Part shown: positions 11,128 to 19,897 of the stretch, piece after piece
How positions within the stretch are numbered: the stretch's first letter is position 1
How the letters are laid out: every line of letters begins with the position of its first letter
Source of the DNA: Lithodes maja
Lineage: Eukaryota; Arthropoda; Malacostraca; Decapoda; Lithodidae
Length of the DNA stretch: 64,000 nucleotides
Direction: 5' to 3'
Assembly (NCBI GenBank): GCA_037953745.1
Contig: JBAKBP010003054.1
Span: forward strand, 62,001 to 126,000
Position numbers and translations under genes: made by a program
Notes under the pieces: model-generated
What the model was told of the DNA's origin: nothing
What the model saw: only the letters and a program-made list of their open reading frames with translations
Databases searched by the model: none

Positions 11128-11499
11128 GAACCACATTTCTCTCCTCCCTGCCATTATTCAACCCTAACTAAGTATGTATTAGATGATGGACACCCCATAA
11201 CTTTTTGATGACATAAACTGTAGTGCCCGCGTCGTGTGCATGTCCCTGTGACCATTGTAATTACCGTTGTATTAATTTCACGTGCGTTTAGCTACAGCTA
11301 AATCCAACTACAGCCGCCACAGGCAACATGACTGCAGACCAGGTATATATGATTAATGAATATGTTTATCTTTAGCTATGACAATCCCCGCCGGAAAAGT
11401 AAGCGGAAAGACACCTCTTAACTCTCTGTATTATGAGGGGGTATAGATATATAACTGTGCCAATTAGATATTGATTTTGTCATTACCATTTTACTTGTT

Positions 11500-12370
11500 A
11501 CTTATTAACATACTAACCCCGCATGATGACTGACCTACTAACCGTAGAATAATAAGGAAACCGTCACCTCGCACGATCTATTTTTCCCTAACCCTTGCAT
11601 TACATAATCCAGCCTGCTTTTCTTTTCTAGCCTCCCTCCACACGCATTCTACACGCCTCGTCAAGACACTTCCTTCTAGGACTACAGTTCACATGATCCT
11701 ATCCTTTTCCGTTGCAACCAGGCAGTGCCAGCTGTGCATGAGTAGACAACTACCTGACCACGCCACGGGAGCGCCAATGCCTCGCGCCGCGCGTTTGCCT
11801 CAGGTACGTGACCAAAACCGCCCATCACCATGATAATGATAATTGCACTGCCGCCTGAGATGCGAGGATATCAGTATATAAACCAGGCCAGTTCTTATGT
11901 TGATTTATACCACTACCTAGTGTAAGTTCTCTTAATTACCTGCTAACCCCGCATGCTGACTAACCTCCTAACTTTAGACAAGTGAACGAACCATAAACCT
12001 CACGCAGTATTCTTCCCATAACGTTTGTGTTACATAATCTAACAAGTTTTTCCCTTTCTAGTTCTTCCTTCCACACGTCTTCTACACACCTCGTCAAACG
12101 CTACCTTCTCGGACTACAATTCACACGGCCTATCCTTTTCCTTTTTTTTCGTTTGCAAACAAGCGGTGTGCCAACTGTGCATGCATATATGATGACCCAA
12201 CCACACAACGGAAGAGCCAATGCCTTGCATCGTGGTTGCCTCAGGTACGTAACCGAACCAATCTGTCACCATAATCATGACAACGATACTGCCAGCTGGT
12301 TATGCATGCCCTACCTTATTGATCAACTATTTGTCTGTATATTTCTCTCTCTCTCTGGATTCCTCTCCCC
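11500..12370 (+). repeat. Imperfect tandem duplication inside the Gypsy LTR
   Basis: Two roughly 435-bp segments resemble each other. CTAACCCCGCATGATGACTG near 11515 recurs as CTAACCCCGCATGCTGACTA near 11943. The following CCACACG..TTCTACAC..CCTCGTCAA, ACTACA.TTCACA and GTACGTGACC/GTACGTAACC blocks recur in the same order. The same pair is present in the 3' LTR (about 26310 and 26745), so the duplication predates this insertion. Confidence 0.75.
11868..11884 (+). promoter_or_regulatory. TATA-like site 1 in the 5' LTR
   Basis: GTATATAAACCAGGCC is conserved in the 3' LTR at about 26676. It is a candidate core promoter of the element. It could equally be background AT-rich sequence; no start site can be seen. 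Confidence 0.35.
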
Positions 12371-13140
12371 TTATCCACACATAGTCTACGTGGGCATTTC
12401 CACCTAACCCAGGTGGGCCCGACAACAACAAATTTACTCGGCCATCAAGCCGTGTCCAATCCTGGAGGGACTCCTACCTGCGCCTCCCTCCTCGACCCCG
12501 TCATACGGGACCACTAGGGCAACCGCGTTTAATCACCACCTGTATGCACATGCTAGCACCTATGAAGTATGGCAGGACTTGTTATTCAACCTCACAAAGG
12601 CCTATGGGTATGAGAGAACTGTTCGCCCTTTTCCCCCCCTTTCCTTCCTTACCTTAAAAAGCAACTTACTTATAAAAGTCGGGCAATTAGCCAGCTGACC
12701 CTTCTGGCCGAGGTGCTCCGCCCCAATCTCCGTGAACAACAACACACTTACCGTAACGCCTGCGATTATTTATTCTTATATGCCGGTGTGTGAACTAAGG
12801 CTGTTATCTAATTCAGAGCATTGAGAACGAAGGGCCAGATTGCCAGATGCTGACTCCACAGCCCCTGCACAGCCACCCTGGCCCCGAATATGGAAGGGGC
12901 CACTCAGCCCCGGCAACACCCGCCTCCAGCATCCTCCACTCCTCCACCATCTTGCCAACTTGAGGAGCTTGTTAGCTCCAGCCCTGGAGGTTATGCATCA
13001 ACCTCCTCTTATCTCCCCCTTGAAGTGAGGCCCCTGTGGGGCTACCCCTGGTAGGCCAAGATTGCCCTGCCCGGAAACCAACACACCAGCAATGACAAAC
13101 ATTCACCAGCCTCCGGCCCCGGCAACACCGAGTCACCCTG

Positions 13141-13152
13141 CCATATATAAAC
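13141..13152 (+). promoter_or_regulatory. TATA-like site 2 in the 5' LTR
   Basis: CCATATATAAACCCCGAG sits in a GC-rich stretch in both LTRs (copy at about 27941). The AT-rich box in a GC-rich setting and its conservation make it the better candidate promoter. The genomic RNA would then start about 30 bases downstream. Confidence 0.45.
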
Positions 13153-13600
13153 CCCGAGAGGAGGAGAGCGGGCAGAAGTACAAATATAGCTTTTTGCTGA
13201 GCGGGACCTCGCTCTGCTTGAAGACTGTTTTACTCGCCTGCTGACAGACGACCGGCACCCCGCAAGCTGAACACCAGGACTTGATGTATTATTTTCCTGG
13301 ATCTGTATTAATCGCGGCAACCCGCCGGTTAACATAGAGACCTACGAGCAATATATATATCTCCACACATACACAGAGATCTAGGGTAGAAAGATCTACT
13401 GTGTTCTTGGGTTGATTGAACCTCTCGTCATGGATCAGAGACAGATAAGCAAAGTCTGTGCATTGACACTGCTTACGTTCGTTCGATGAGACGCTCCTCT
13501 AGCCCTGCCAGGAAGCAGACCATTTAAGATCCATAGGAGAGAACCTTAACTCAACTTCATCACCGGTCAACTGACCCATCTGTAACTTCTTCACATAACT

Positions 13601-13635
13601 GGACACCCTGGACGGCCCGGCCGTCCAGGGTGTCC
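13601..13635. repeat. Perfect 15-bp hairpin unique to the 5' LTR
   Basis: GGACACCCTGGACGG and its exact reverse complement CCGTCCAGGGTGTCC flank the 5-base loop CCCGG. The 3' LTR has only the left arm (about 28403) followed directly by the common sequence CTGGAGCAGCC. The right arm is thus extra in the 5' copy. Confidence 0.9.
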
Positions 13636-14506
13636 TGGAGCAGCCGAGAAGCCCGCCGACGACACCAGATTCAAGAGGAGAGAGAAGATAACCTGACCGG
13701 GCACAATTCCGTATTTTAGTATCAGTGTAGAGATACCGTGTTACCAACCCGTTGTGTTTGCCTATGTTCACCCTTGAGTTATTCGCTAACCGTGAAGAGT
13801 GTTTCGAGTTTGATCCTAGAGTCCCCTGTTTTTGCCAGAGATTTTGTTCTAGTAAGTGTATTATGAGATAATTACCGCGACAGTATTTACCCGCAGCCGC
13901 AACACGAGTTATTCCTAAATTGGATGTTGTGGTATAGATATTCTGTGATCCCGCAAATTAAGGGATAGATCGTAAAACGTGATTTAATCTCAGTGACGAA
14001 TTCCCATCCGCGCATTAACTGTTAAAAGTATATGTAAATAATTGCCTACTTGACTCTGCTAGATTGTGTAAAGTCGAAACTCAACGTTAGCCCCACTTAA
14101 TCGGATAACTAAAACCCTAGGCCTAAAGCAACGAACTGTATCAGATACTGTGTAAAAGGAATCAGTGCCCCCCCCGAGTGACTTTCGTATCACTTCTTAT
14201 CATGTTCGTATCGGAAGAATAATACCCGAGATTTGGAAGTGGCAGTGCATACTCTAATCCAGATCCACGATTGTGCTCGGAGAATTGAAAGACCAAGCTC
14301 TTACTACTGAACTTATTACTCCTACTCATGTTCTCTAAAGTGAATTGATTCTTTTTCTATACCGTGAGTGTGTTCGATAAATGAAGCTGTATTACAAATA
14401 TCATCCTGTGATTCTACTTAATGTGTTCTATTGATCCCTGGTGTGTATGTATGTGAAACGAGCCGTCCCAGTCTTGCAGAACTCACTTACGCAATAGTTA
14501 ATCCTG

Positions 14507-14512
14507 AATAAA
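14507..14512 (+). promoter_or_regulatory. Polyadenylation signal in the 5' LTR
   Basis: AATAAA lies 14 bases before the end of the LTR and is repeated in the 3' LTR at 29293-29298, where it would end the genomic transcript. Confidence 0.55.
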
Positions 14513-14527
14513 ACCAGGGCATAACAT

Positions 14528-14545
14528 TGGCGGCAGCGGTGCTTC
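14528..14545 (+). promoter_or_regulatory. Gypsy primer-binding site
   Basis: TGGCGGCAGCGGTGCTTC starts one base inside the 5' LTR end and begins with the TGG complementary to a tRNA CCA end. The matching tRNA is not assigned. Confidence 0.7.
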
Positions 14546-14602
14546 TTGATTCTGATAGAAGATTTCATTGCATTCACATCACTAAACAGAAAAATCCCCA
14601 AT

Positions 14603-15529
14603 ATGGCCGCACCTCGTTCACGCATCCCCATCCCGAAATACGATGGGGACACTTACGAAATTGAAACATACATGGACATTGTAAAACCAGTATTAGACTT
14701 GGCATATAATACGGACCGAGAGAAAATCGCCGTACTACTAACACACCTGGGAAAAGCCGTTTCCCTTGTTGCATCACAGGTTAACCCCACGCTTATTTGG
14801 GACCAGTTCCGGCCCATAGTTATCGAGGCTATTAAGCCCTCACTAGGCATCTTCGTTGCCCATGCTTGCATTAAAGAAATAAAGTACGAAGGAGACCTAG
14901 ACGCCACATTAAATTCTGTCTCACAACAAATCAAATCCGCTTTCCCTACTCTCCCTAAAGAACAACAAGACCAACACATCCTGGTCAATCTCGTTCAAGC
15001 TTTGCCTTCAGCAGTTCGCGAATACTTTGCAGTGCACGATCCGGTCGGGTTCCAACGCGACCTCATCACCATCAGGAGAATCCTGGCGGTACACCCCCAG
15101 AAGACTAGCACCATCGCCACCATTAAGAGGTTCACCAACCACCCCCTGACCACAACCCGGCCATCGGCCACCACACTCACCTACCACTCGGCCAAACCCC
15201 AACCCAACAGACCCCGGATCAACCCCAACCCCATCCGCCGAGTCTACGAAAAAAAACAGGCCTACAACAACAACAAAAGTAAGAACCCCACTCTTGTTAT
15301 TATCAACCCTTATGACTTCCCCACCTGTAACCATAAATGTGCCCTTCATGACATCCGGGACTCCGCCAAATATCGCCCCGCCCAACTCCGCATCTCTGCC
15401 AATGAGGAAGAGTTGATCGGGGGCGACGAGGTCCAAGACCTCGATGACGAGGGCGTCGCTCACCCCGAAACAGATCAAGGGATGGAGGAGGTCCTGGGAG
15501 AAGCGGAAGCCGACCCCCAGGATTTTTAA
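14603..15529 (+). CDS. Gypsy gag-like protein
   Basis: An intact frame of 308 residues. I chose the ATG at 14603 (MAAPRSRIPIPKYDGDTYEI), which follows the primer-binding site by about 60 bp. The N-terminal PKYDGDTYEIETYMDIV and the helical middle (about 60-150) resemble the capsid region of Gypsy gag proteins. The C-terminus is Pro/Asn/Lys-rich (about 190-240), then acidic (EEELIGGDEVQDLDDEG). No CCHC zinc knuckle is visible; only CNHKCALH near residue 258 has Cys and His in proximity. The protein would assemble the particle. The protease frame begins 18 bp downstream in another phase, so a frameshift or re-initiation would be needed for pol. Confidence 0.7.
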   Translation: MAAPRSRIPIPKYDGDTYEIETYMDIVKPVLDLAYNTDREKIAVLLTHLGKAVSLVASQVNPTLIWDQFRPIVIEAIKPSLGIFVAHACIKEIKYEGDLDATLNSVSQQIKSAFPTLPKEQQDQHILVNLVQALPSAVREYFAVHDPVGFQRDLITIRRILAVHPQKTSTIATIKRFTNHPLTTTRPSATTLTYHSAKPQPNRPRINPNPIRRVYEKKQAYNNNKSKNPTLVIINPYDFPTCNHKCALHDIRDSAKYRPAQLRISANEEELIGGDEVQDLDDEGVAHPETDQGMEEVLGEAEADPQDF

Positions 15530-15546
15530 ATCATCCCCCGCCAACC

Positions 15547-16209
15547 ATGGCTTCAGCGGGGGACACTATAAATGACCGAGCACCCCCTATTTACCACCTT
15601 GCTCAACTTCAGGGAATTCCTGTACGCTTGCTCATAGACACCGGGGCTTCCCGATCTTGCATATGCAGTTCCTTCTACGACAAACACTATAGTAAGTTCG
15701 GAGACATTCACACAACCAAGTCCAAATTAATCAGTGCCGGGGACGCCCCCCTATGTGTCAGGGGAGAAACTCGTCCTTTATACGTGACCACCCCCGCCCC
15801 TTACGCTAAGTGCCATCACTCCTTCGTGATCTTTCATTCAGACTGCCAACATTATGACGGGTACCTGGGACTCGATCTACTTCACAAACTGCAGGCCCAC
15901 GTCGACTGTGGCCAACGCCTAATCACGTTCAAAAAAAAAAAACACCCCCATAAACAACCACCCCTAACCTGCCCGACCCCCAAACAAAGTCAGAGCAAAG
16001 TGAAGCCTAATCACCCAACACCCACACACCATTCCACCAAACCAAAGAAACCACCTAACCCCTCAACCCTGCATGACCAACCCCACCGCCAACACCACCC
16101 CCAAACAAAAGCGAAACTCCAAACTATACCTCAAAACGAAAGACAAAAAACATTCCAAACCACACACCTTTTCCATTACACAACTCTGACCAACCACCTC
16201 CTTCTCTAA
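15547..16209 (+). CDS. Gypsy retroviral-type aspartic protease
   Basis: The frame starts at ATG 15547. The catalytic motif is LLIDTGASRSCI (about residue 28), with the D-T-G triad of retropepsins. LGLDLLHKLQAHVDC (about 107) fits the second conserved hydrophobic-Gly region. The domain ends near residue 125. What follows a poly-A run at about 15929-15940 is a Pro/Lys/Thr/His-rich tail without homology that I can name, probably read out of phase. It would cleave the gag and pol polyproteins. Confidence 0.78.
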   Translation: MASAGDTINDRAPPIYHLAQLQGIPVRLLIDTGASRSCICSSFYDKHYSKFGDIHTTKSKLISAGDAPLCVRGETRPLYVTTPAPYAKCHHSFVIFHSDCQHYDGYLGLDLLHKLQAHVDCGQRLITFKKKKHPHKQPPLTCPTPKQSQSKVKPNHPTPTHHSTKPKKPPNPSTLHDQPHRQHHPQTKAKLQTIPQNERQKTFQTTHLFHYTTLTNHLLL

Positions 16210-16551
16210 CCATCATAAGTCCTGCTATGATCCAAAACAAAATAACCATCCCCCCTAACCATCAACGATGGGTGCCCCTAAGACCCATACCCCACAAGAC
16301 CATGATTTTGACCCCCTCTAACCCATTCTTAACCCAAAACCGGTGTATCATTCAACCTGCCATATTATCTTCCCAGCAAAATACCATTCTCATTGCAAAT
16401 ATTTCAGACGATGTACTAACTCTCCCCCAAGGTTAATCGTCGTCGGTGACCTCAAAACCTTTAACGAGGTCATCACTCCACCCACAACCCCACCGAAACT
16501 CCTACATTACCCACCATCCCCGACTCCTTAACCCCCCTGCAACAAAGCCAG
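16210..16551 (+). other. Gypsy protease-RT linker
   Basis: C- and A-rich sequence between the protease and the RT. Two short frames (16227-16436 and others) are open but have no clear domain; NKITIPPNHQRWVPLRPIP may belong to the degenerate N-terminal pol linker. Confidence 0.4.
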
Positions 16552-17500
16552 ATGCAACAAGTACTGTATGACTTTCGTGATGTGTTCGCCCAGACTCCCA
16601 CAGAAATTGGACGGACGAATCTAAAACAACACGCCATTCATACCACCGAACCCCCACTACGACAACCCTCCCGCCGGAAGAACCCACTCCAACGCCAAGA
16701 GGAAGACCAACAGGTTCAAGAGATGTTGGAAGCCGGCATTGCCACACCTTCAGTCAGCCCTTGGTCATCACCCGTAGTGCTCGTGAAAAAAAAAAGATGG
16801 CTCCACCAGGTTCTGTGTCGACTACCGTCGGCTAAACGACGTCACCATCAAAGATTCGACTCCACTACCCAGGATCGACGACTCCCTCGACTCCCTCCAC
16901 GGATCCAAATGGTTCACCACCTTAGATCTACAAGCCAGATATTGGCAAGTCCCCATCAAGCCCGAACATCAACAAAAAACCGCCTTCTCCACAAGTGGCG
17001 GACATCTGTACGAGTTTAATGTCTACCATTTGGCCTGTGTAACGGCCCAGCCACCTTCTCCTGCCTCATGGAGTCCGTATTAAAGGGACTAACCTGGGGA
17101 GACCTGCCTAGCCTACCTGGACGACATCATCGTTTACTCTGCAACCTGGCCCGAACACCTTCATTGGCTACGACAAGTACTGCTATCAAGGACGCCGGGT
17201 TAAAACTTAAGCCCTCCAAATGCGAAATGGCCCGGAATACCGTAGGGTTCTTAAGACACGTAATCTCCGCCGAGGCATCTCTCCTGACCCCAAGAAACTC
17301 TCCGCCATTAAAGACCAACAGCCTCCCACTACAGTAAGAGGGGTACACTCCTTTCTAGGGCTAGCCACCTACTACAGACGTTTCTTCCCCACATTTTGCC
17401 GACCTCGCCAGACCCCTCCACCAACTCACCTACAAAGGCACGGAATTCATCTGGAACCCCGAAAGACACTTAGCATTCGAGATTTCTGAAAGACAAGCTG
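16552..17500 (+). pseudogene. Gypsy reverse transcriptase, frameshifted
   Basis: RT motifs are spread over several phases. The N-terminal part ends in SPWSSPVVLVKKK, followed by a frameshift in the A-run at about 16785-16795. FCVDYRRLND and motif A LDLQARYWQVPI follow in the next phase (16800-17020). FGLCNGPATFSCLME (motif B, 17023-17070) is in a third. The active site AYLDDIIVYS (about 17115-17145) is back in another. At least three small indels are needed to explain this. The catalytic Asp residues are still encoded. The order and motif spelling are standard for Ty3/Gypsy. Confidence 0.85.
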
Positions 17501-18057
17501 GTAAAATCACCCACCGTCGTCTTCCCAGATTATTCCCGACCTTTCCGCCTGTACACGGACGTGTCCCTGTACGCCATCGGAGCTGTTCTGGCCCAAATCC
17601 GAGGATGGATCCGAACCTTGAACACCGCCCAGCCAAAACTACGCCGCCACAAAGCGTGAATGCCTCAGAGTAATTTGGGGCTTTAAACCATTTCTGATCC
17701 TTTATTCCTAGGCGCCAAGTTAGATATCATTACGGACCACCAAAGCTTACAATGGCTCAGAAAATCGGAGACAAACTCAAGCACTATTAGTACGTTGGAG
17801 GGAAACCCTAGAAGAATACGACTTCCCCATCCACTACCGCCCCGGAAAACTCCACACCAATGGCCGATGCACTCTCCCGCCTACCTGTACCCGAGGACAT
17901 CCCCACCAACCTCGCAGCCCTACAACACACCGACCTCATCAACACCTCCATCCGCCCCGACTCCACCCCACCACCGCCTACCCTACTCCAATCCTGGCAA
18001 AGAAAAACCAAACCTAAATGGATCCCCAACACAATTTTCTCCAAATTGACCCGCTAG
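17501..18057 (+). pseudogene. Gypsy RNase H domain, frameshifted
   Basis: RLYTDVSLYAIGAVLAQ (about 17547-17600) carries the first Asp of the RNase H fold. ITDHQSLQWL (about 17730-17760) is the usual Gypsy motif with a later catalytic Asp. DALSRLP (about 17865) marks the end of the domain, as in other Gypsy pol proteins. Phase changes occur between these blocks. Confidence 0.78.
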
Positions 18058-18534
18058 GGCGACCAATTAACAACCGACTCTGGCCACATTGTCGTCGAGC
18101 CAACGGTTGCTCAAGAGTACATGATTGCAATCCACGAAGGAAACGGCATCCACCTAGGACAGAACAAAATGCTCAAGAGATATTCCAAGACCAATACTGG
18201 ACCATCATCCCCTCCGGAATTGCAAGAAAAGTAACCGAATCTTGCAAGCCATGTGCACTGGGCAAGGGACAGGTGCCGCACAGCTGGACCCGCCGGTGGC
18301 CCTCTCCGCTCCAAAACCATTCCAAACCCTCTCCATAGACGTCATGGGGCCTTTTCCCGTTAGCCACGGCAAACGCTACATCGTCACCTTCGTCGACATC
18401 TACTTCAAATTCCTAATCGCCTGCCCCACTTCCGACCACATAGCAACAACCATTGCCACACTACTAGCCACTGAAATCTTGCCAGTCTTCGGAATACCCC
18501 TGTCACTTCTGTCTGACAATGCCCCAGAATTTAA
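18058..18534 (+). pseudogene. Gypsy integrase, N-terminal part
   Basis: The zinc-binding H2C2 region is recognisable in two phases (GNGIHLGQNKML near 18145, CKPCALGKG near 18250). The catalytic core begins at LSIDVMGPFPVSHGKRYIV, with the first Asp, and reaches LLSDNAPEF with the second Asp just before 18534, where the piggyBac element starts at a TTAA. The remaining core with the catalytic Glu lies at 22967 onward. The enzyme would join element ends to host DNA. Confidence 0.85.
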
Positions 18535-18840
18535 CCCTCCAGCCCCGGGGGCTATAGCTCGCGACTGTGCTGCGGTACCGGGTGTTTTGACGATCTTTGG
18601 CCTATGTAACTACTCTGTAAGTCAATGAATATGGCATGTAATGTTGTGAATAAAAAAAGAATAATGTTCCACAAACCTTCCTCTGTCGAATGGGGTTGAG
18701 TAGAGGTCTCTAGCCCCTCTGGTTGCATAATGGTGAGCGCGGGAAGACGAGTGCTTTTATGCGGCAAATTCTTCCCGCGTTCGAACGCGTCGCCCCGGCC
18801 ATGGCTACGACGCACCTAGCCGCTCGTCGCGCCAAAGTAT
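18535..18840. other. piggyBac left end, GC-rich subterminal region
   Basis: Directly inside the left TIR lie a short palindrome (CCCCGGGG) and, near 18738-18772, the inverted pair CGCGGGAAG and CTTCCCGCG. These may be transposase binding sites or hairpins. No gene is seen. Confidence 0.45.
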
Positions 18841-18934
18841 TTATCTCCCTTAGACGATTTTAGTGTTTGATATTGAGAATGTGATGTTTATTTGATATTT
18901 TCTAGTTATTTTGAGGCCAATTATATAAAATATG

Positions 18935-19640
18935 TTTATTAGGGTATCACTGTCACTGATATTGCTAATTTTCACTCGATACCGTACATTTTATTAGTAA
19001 TTGAGGTAGGTTATTGTTGTATTAGGCACTGATTATTCGTTATTACAGGTGTTTATTATTCTTTGATCATCAAGTATTGTGTCTTGTGTCACTTTCACTT
19101 TGATAAATATGCTTTAGAGTGTCACTGTCACTGATAATGCTCATTTTCACTCGATACCGTACATTTTATTAGTAATTGAGGTAGGTTATTGTTGTATTAG
19201 GCACTGATTATTCGTTATTACAGGTGTTTATTATTCTTTGGTCATCAAGTATTGTGTCTTGTGTCACTTTCACTTTGATAAATATGCTTTAGAGTGTCAC
19301 TGTCACTGATAATGCTCATTTTCACTCGATACCGTACATTTTATTAGTAATTAAGGTAGGTTATTGTTGTATTAGGCACTGATTATTCGTTATCACAGGT
19401 GTTTATTATACTTTGGCCATCAAATATTAGGTCTTGCGTCACTTTCACTTTGACAAATATGCTTTAGAGAGTGTCACTGTCACTGATAATGCTAATTTTC
19501 ACTCGATACCGTTCATTTTATTAGTAATTAAGGTAGGTTATTGTTGTATTAGGCACTGATTATTCGTTATCACAGGTATTTATTATACTTTGGCCATCAA
19601 ATATTAGGTCTTGTGTCACTTTCACTTAGTTATATGATTT
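18935..19640. repeat. Four tandem ~175-bp repeats inside piggyBac
   Basis: The block GTGTCACTGTCACTGAT begins copies at about 18944, 19119, 19294 and 19471 (spacing 175, 175 and 177 bp). Each copy continues with TCACTCGATACCGT, a TTATTAGTAATT block, TAGGCACTGATTATTCG and a TGTCACTTTCACT block. The copies are nearly identical. They are non-coding and lie between the left end and the transposase stop codon. Confidence 0.9.
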
Positions 19641-19871
19641 GTAAACGTTTTATATACAATTTATGGTGTCTTTTTTCACTGATTTATATTATTTCTATAG
19701 GTTCTAATCAATGAATGGTCACTTGGTATATACATATGTGTCACTTTCACATATTATTATGGTGTAATTGTATTTGTATCAATTTTCTCATAATACATGA
19801 CTTTTGTATTACAATAAATTGGTTTTCTTCCACTTTTTGCCTATATATAATTATAGTGTACATATTGTCAT

Positions 19872-19877
19872 TTTATT
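19872..19877 (-). promoter_or_regulatory. Candidate poly-A signal of the piggyBac gene
   Basis: AATAAA on the minus strand, 21 bases downstream of the transposase stop codon; well placed for 3' end formation. Confidence 0.5.
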
Positions 19878-19897
19878 TGGCAATTTCAGTATGATTA

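Larger units (their letters stand above)
8105..14526 (+). repeat. Gypsy 5' LTR with two nested LINE fragments
   Basis: It aligns block by block with the 3' LTR: 8105-8574 with 25027-25497, 9631-10066 with about 25493-25924, and 11128-14526 with about 25932-29312. The two gaps are LINE insertions (8575-9630 and about 10067-11127). It carries two TATA-like sites, an AATAAA near the end, an internal imperfect duplication, and a 35-bp hairpin at 13601-13635 that the 3' LTR lacks. Confidence 0.9.

Noticed and set aside
12776..13335. Short frames inside the LTRs, repeated at 27532-28135
   Set aside because: They are duplicated only because the LTR is duplicated; they are short, overlap on both strands and lack a domain.
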